Shown piece by piece: positions 62,895-64,000 of a DNA stretch of 64,000 bases; positions within the stretch are counted from its first letter, which is position 1, and the number at the start of each line of letters is the position of its first letter. Below the pieces are notes generated by a model. It saw only the letters and a program-made list of their open reading frames with translations. It did no database searches and had not been told where the DNA came from. Source of the DNA: Bacteroidales bacterium (GTDB taxonomy: Bacteria > Bacteroidota > Bacteroidia > Bacteroidales > Marinilabiliaceae); contig SUWW01000005.1 in NCBI GenBank assembly GCA_015061285.1, positions 79,072-143,071 of the forward strand, written 5' to 3'. A program made the position numbers and the translations under genes.

Positions 62895-63842
62895 ATGTCA
62901 GTTGCCGAGATTCTACGCTCACGCACCCAAACTGGTTTTTCGATAGAAATACTTCCTCCAATAAAGGGCAATAGTCTTCAACGAACCATTGAGAATATAG
63001 ACGAGTTGAAAGATTTTGGTCCACTATTCATAAATATCACTACACATCATTCAGAGCCAGTATACGTGCCTACCAACGATGGCAATCTGAGGAAGATTTT
63101 TGTTCGCAAACGCCCTGGTACAGTGGCAGTTGCTGCTGCTATACAGAATCACTATGGCATACCTACGGTGCCTCATATTTTGTGCAATGGCTTCACCCGT
63201 AATGAAACAGAATATGTGCTCATCGATCTCAATTTCCTTGGCATTCACGACATTTTTGTGCTTCGTGGCGATGCCGATAAAGAGGTGATGGTGCCTGTTA
63301 GCGATTGCCATTTGCATGCTACTGACCTTATAGGTCAGATAAACGACATAAACAATGGTCGTTTCCTCGATGGCACGCTCAACGAACCTCTCACTACAAA
63401 ATTCTCGTTTGGAGTGGCTGGTTATCCAGAAAAGCATGCCGAAGCTCCTAATATGGAGACTGATATAAAATATCTAAAAGCCAAGGTAGACGCTGGCGCC
63501 GAGTATGTTATTACGCAACTTTTCTACGACAATAGTAGATATTTCGATTTTGTGAAGCGTTGTCGCGAAGCGGGCATAACAATACCTATCATACCAGGTC
63601 TAAAGCCAATCAAAAAGGCTCGCCAACTCAACGTATTGCCACGTGTGTTTGGTTGCAATATGCCACAAGATTTGGTGAATGCCATCGAAAAATGCAAAGA
63701 CGATAAGGCTGTTCAACAAGTTGGTATAGAATGGCTCACACAGCAGGTGCGAGAACTCAAAGCCGCTGGCGTTCCCGATGTTCATTTCTATACGCTTGCT
63801 GCTGTCGATTCGGTGAAAGCGGTGCTTAAGAGTTGTTTCTGA
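62895..63842 (+). CDS. metF: Methylenetetrahydrofolate reductase
   Basis: 315 residues. An FAD-dependent TIM barrel that reduces 5,10-methylene-THF to 5-methyl-THF for methionine synthesis. Family features are FSIEILPPIKGNSLQRTIEN near the N-terminus (Glu catalytic), FINITTHHSEP, HDIFVLRGDADKEV (FAD/folate site), and EYVITQLFYDNSRYFDF with PGLKPIKKARQL. The length is slightly above the E. coli enzyme. ahcY at 11.6 kb also feeds the methyl cycle. Confidence 0.94.
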   Translation: MSVAEILRSRTQTGFSIEILPPIKGNSLQRTIENIDELKDFGPLFINITTHHSEPVYVPTNDGNLRKIFVRKRPGTVAVAAAIQNHYGIPTVPHILCNGFTRNETEYVLIDLNFLGIHDIFVLRGDADKEVMVPVSDCHLHATDLIGQINDINNGRFLDGTLNEPLTTKFSFGVAGYPEKHAEAPNMETDIKYLKAKVDAGAEYVITQLFYDNSRYFDFVKRCREAGITIPIIPGLKPIKKARQLNVLPRVFGCNMPQDLVNAIEKCKDDKAVQQVGIEWLTQQVRELKAAGVPDVHFYTLAAVDSVKAVLKSCF

Positions 63843-63895
63843 AAATTTATTGTGTGAATATTTATCAATTAACATAGCTACTATACGCCTCAAAT

Positions 63896-64000
63896 ATGAA
63901 AGTTTTTTTATCACTTATTACACTTTGTGTTGTTGCATTGCAACCTCTCAGAGCCGATGTGGGCATGTGGATTCCATCGCTCATTGGCAAGAATATCAAC
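63896..64000 (+). CDS. S46-family dipeptidyl peptidase (DPP7/DPP11), N-terminal fragment
   Basis: 35 codons to the window edge. The signal peptide (MKVFLSLITLCVVALQPLRA) is followed by DVGMWIPSLIGKNIN, which is the standard mature N-terminus of S46 serine dipeptidyl peptidases (ADxGMW). These periplasmic enzymes cut dipeptides from peptide ends in asaccharolytic and gut Bacteroidales. The catalytic region lies beyond the window, so DPP7 and DPP11 cannot be told apart. Confidence 0.72.
   Translation, partial: MKVFLSLITLCVVALQPLRADVGMWIPSLIGKNIN

Overview
The window comes from a member of the Bacteroidales (Bacteroidota). It is moderately AT-rich and shows TAnnTTTG-type -7 promoter elements and few clear Shine-Dalgarno sites. 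Its protein families are typical of the group: type IX secretion parts (PorV, PorU, a GldJ-like lipoprotein, a PorE-like OmpA protein), an N-succinylornithine-type transcarbamylase, DUF4450, DUF5683, DUF6057 and DUF6089 proteins, three tandem OmpH/Skp chaperones, and the start of an S46 dipeptidyl peptidase. No tRNA, rRNA, CRISPR array or intact insertion sequence was seen.

Layout. 1-5.5 kb: porU and porV (minus; porV runs off the left edge) diverge from gldJ; a terminator separates gldJ from murF. 5.5-13.1 kb: murF is followed by an arginine cluster (argF', argB, argE, argH), a Nudix hydrolase and ahcY. 13.3-24.4 kb: a long envelope and chromosome-segregation run of parA, parB, DUF5683, a small HTH protein, mpl, nadK, a DUF6089 protein, uppS, bamA and three ompH genes, ended by a terminator. 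24.5-30.8 kb: a DUF4450 glycosidase-like protein, a degenerate class V aminotransferase, a GH26 mannanase, birA and a small basic membrane protein. 30.8-39.7 kb (minus): GT2, inositol monophosphatase, mtaB, a Ca/Na exchanger, a DUF4870-like protein, an LpxH-like phosphatase, two DUF4369/thioredoxin-fold lipoproteins and dgt. 39.8-47.8 kb (plus): an outer membrane protein, then a DUF6057 membrane protein, a PD40 lipoprotein with a haem c motif, a TPR protein, the PorE-like protein and an esterase. 47.9-49.3 kb (minus): tsaB and aroK.

49.4-61.7 kb is the accessory part. A flotillin, a HigBA-like toxin-antitoxin pair and a small lipoprotein lie among three related dispersed repeats. Next comes a compact minus-strand polyene/fatty-acid type gene set: methyltransferase, dehydratase, thioesterase, a ketosynthase fused to a half-ketosynthase, ACP, a second ketosynthase, a free half-ketosynthase and a polysaccharide deacetylase. 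It resembles aryl-polyene/flexirubin loci but lacks a ketoreductase, starter ligase, ammonia-lyase and exporter in this window. Both of its ends lie in repeat DNA, and a near-exact 110-bp tandem duplication splits it. A repeat-rich strip with a truncated RHS-like secreted ORF and two small secreted proteins follows. 61.7-64 kb returns to housekeeping: pdxJ, an ACT-domain protein, metF and the S46 peptidase start.

The window therefore joins secretion (PorU/PorV/GldJ/PorE-like), outer membrane assembly (BamA, Skp), peptidoglycan synthesis (MurF, Mpl, UppS) and arginine synthesis through succinylated intermediates. The most unusual material is the reduced ketosynthase locus and the repeats around it.
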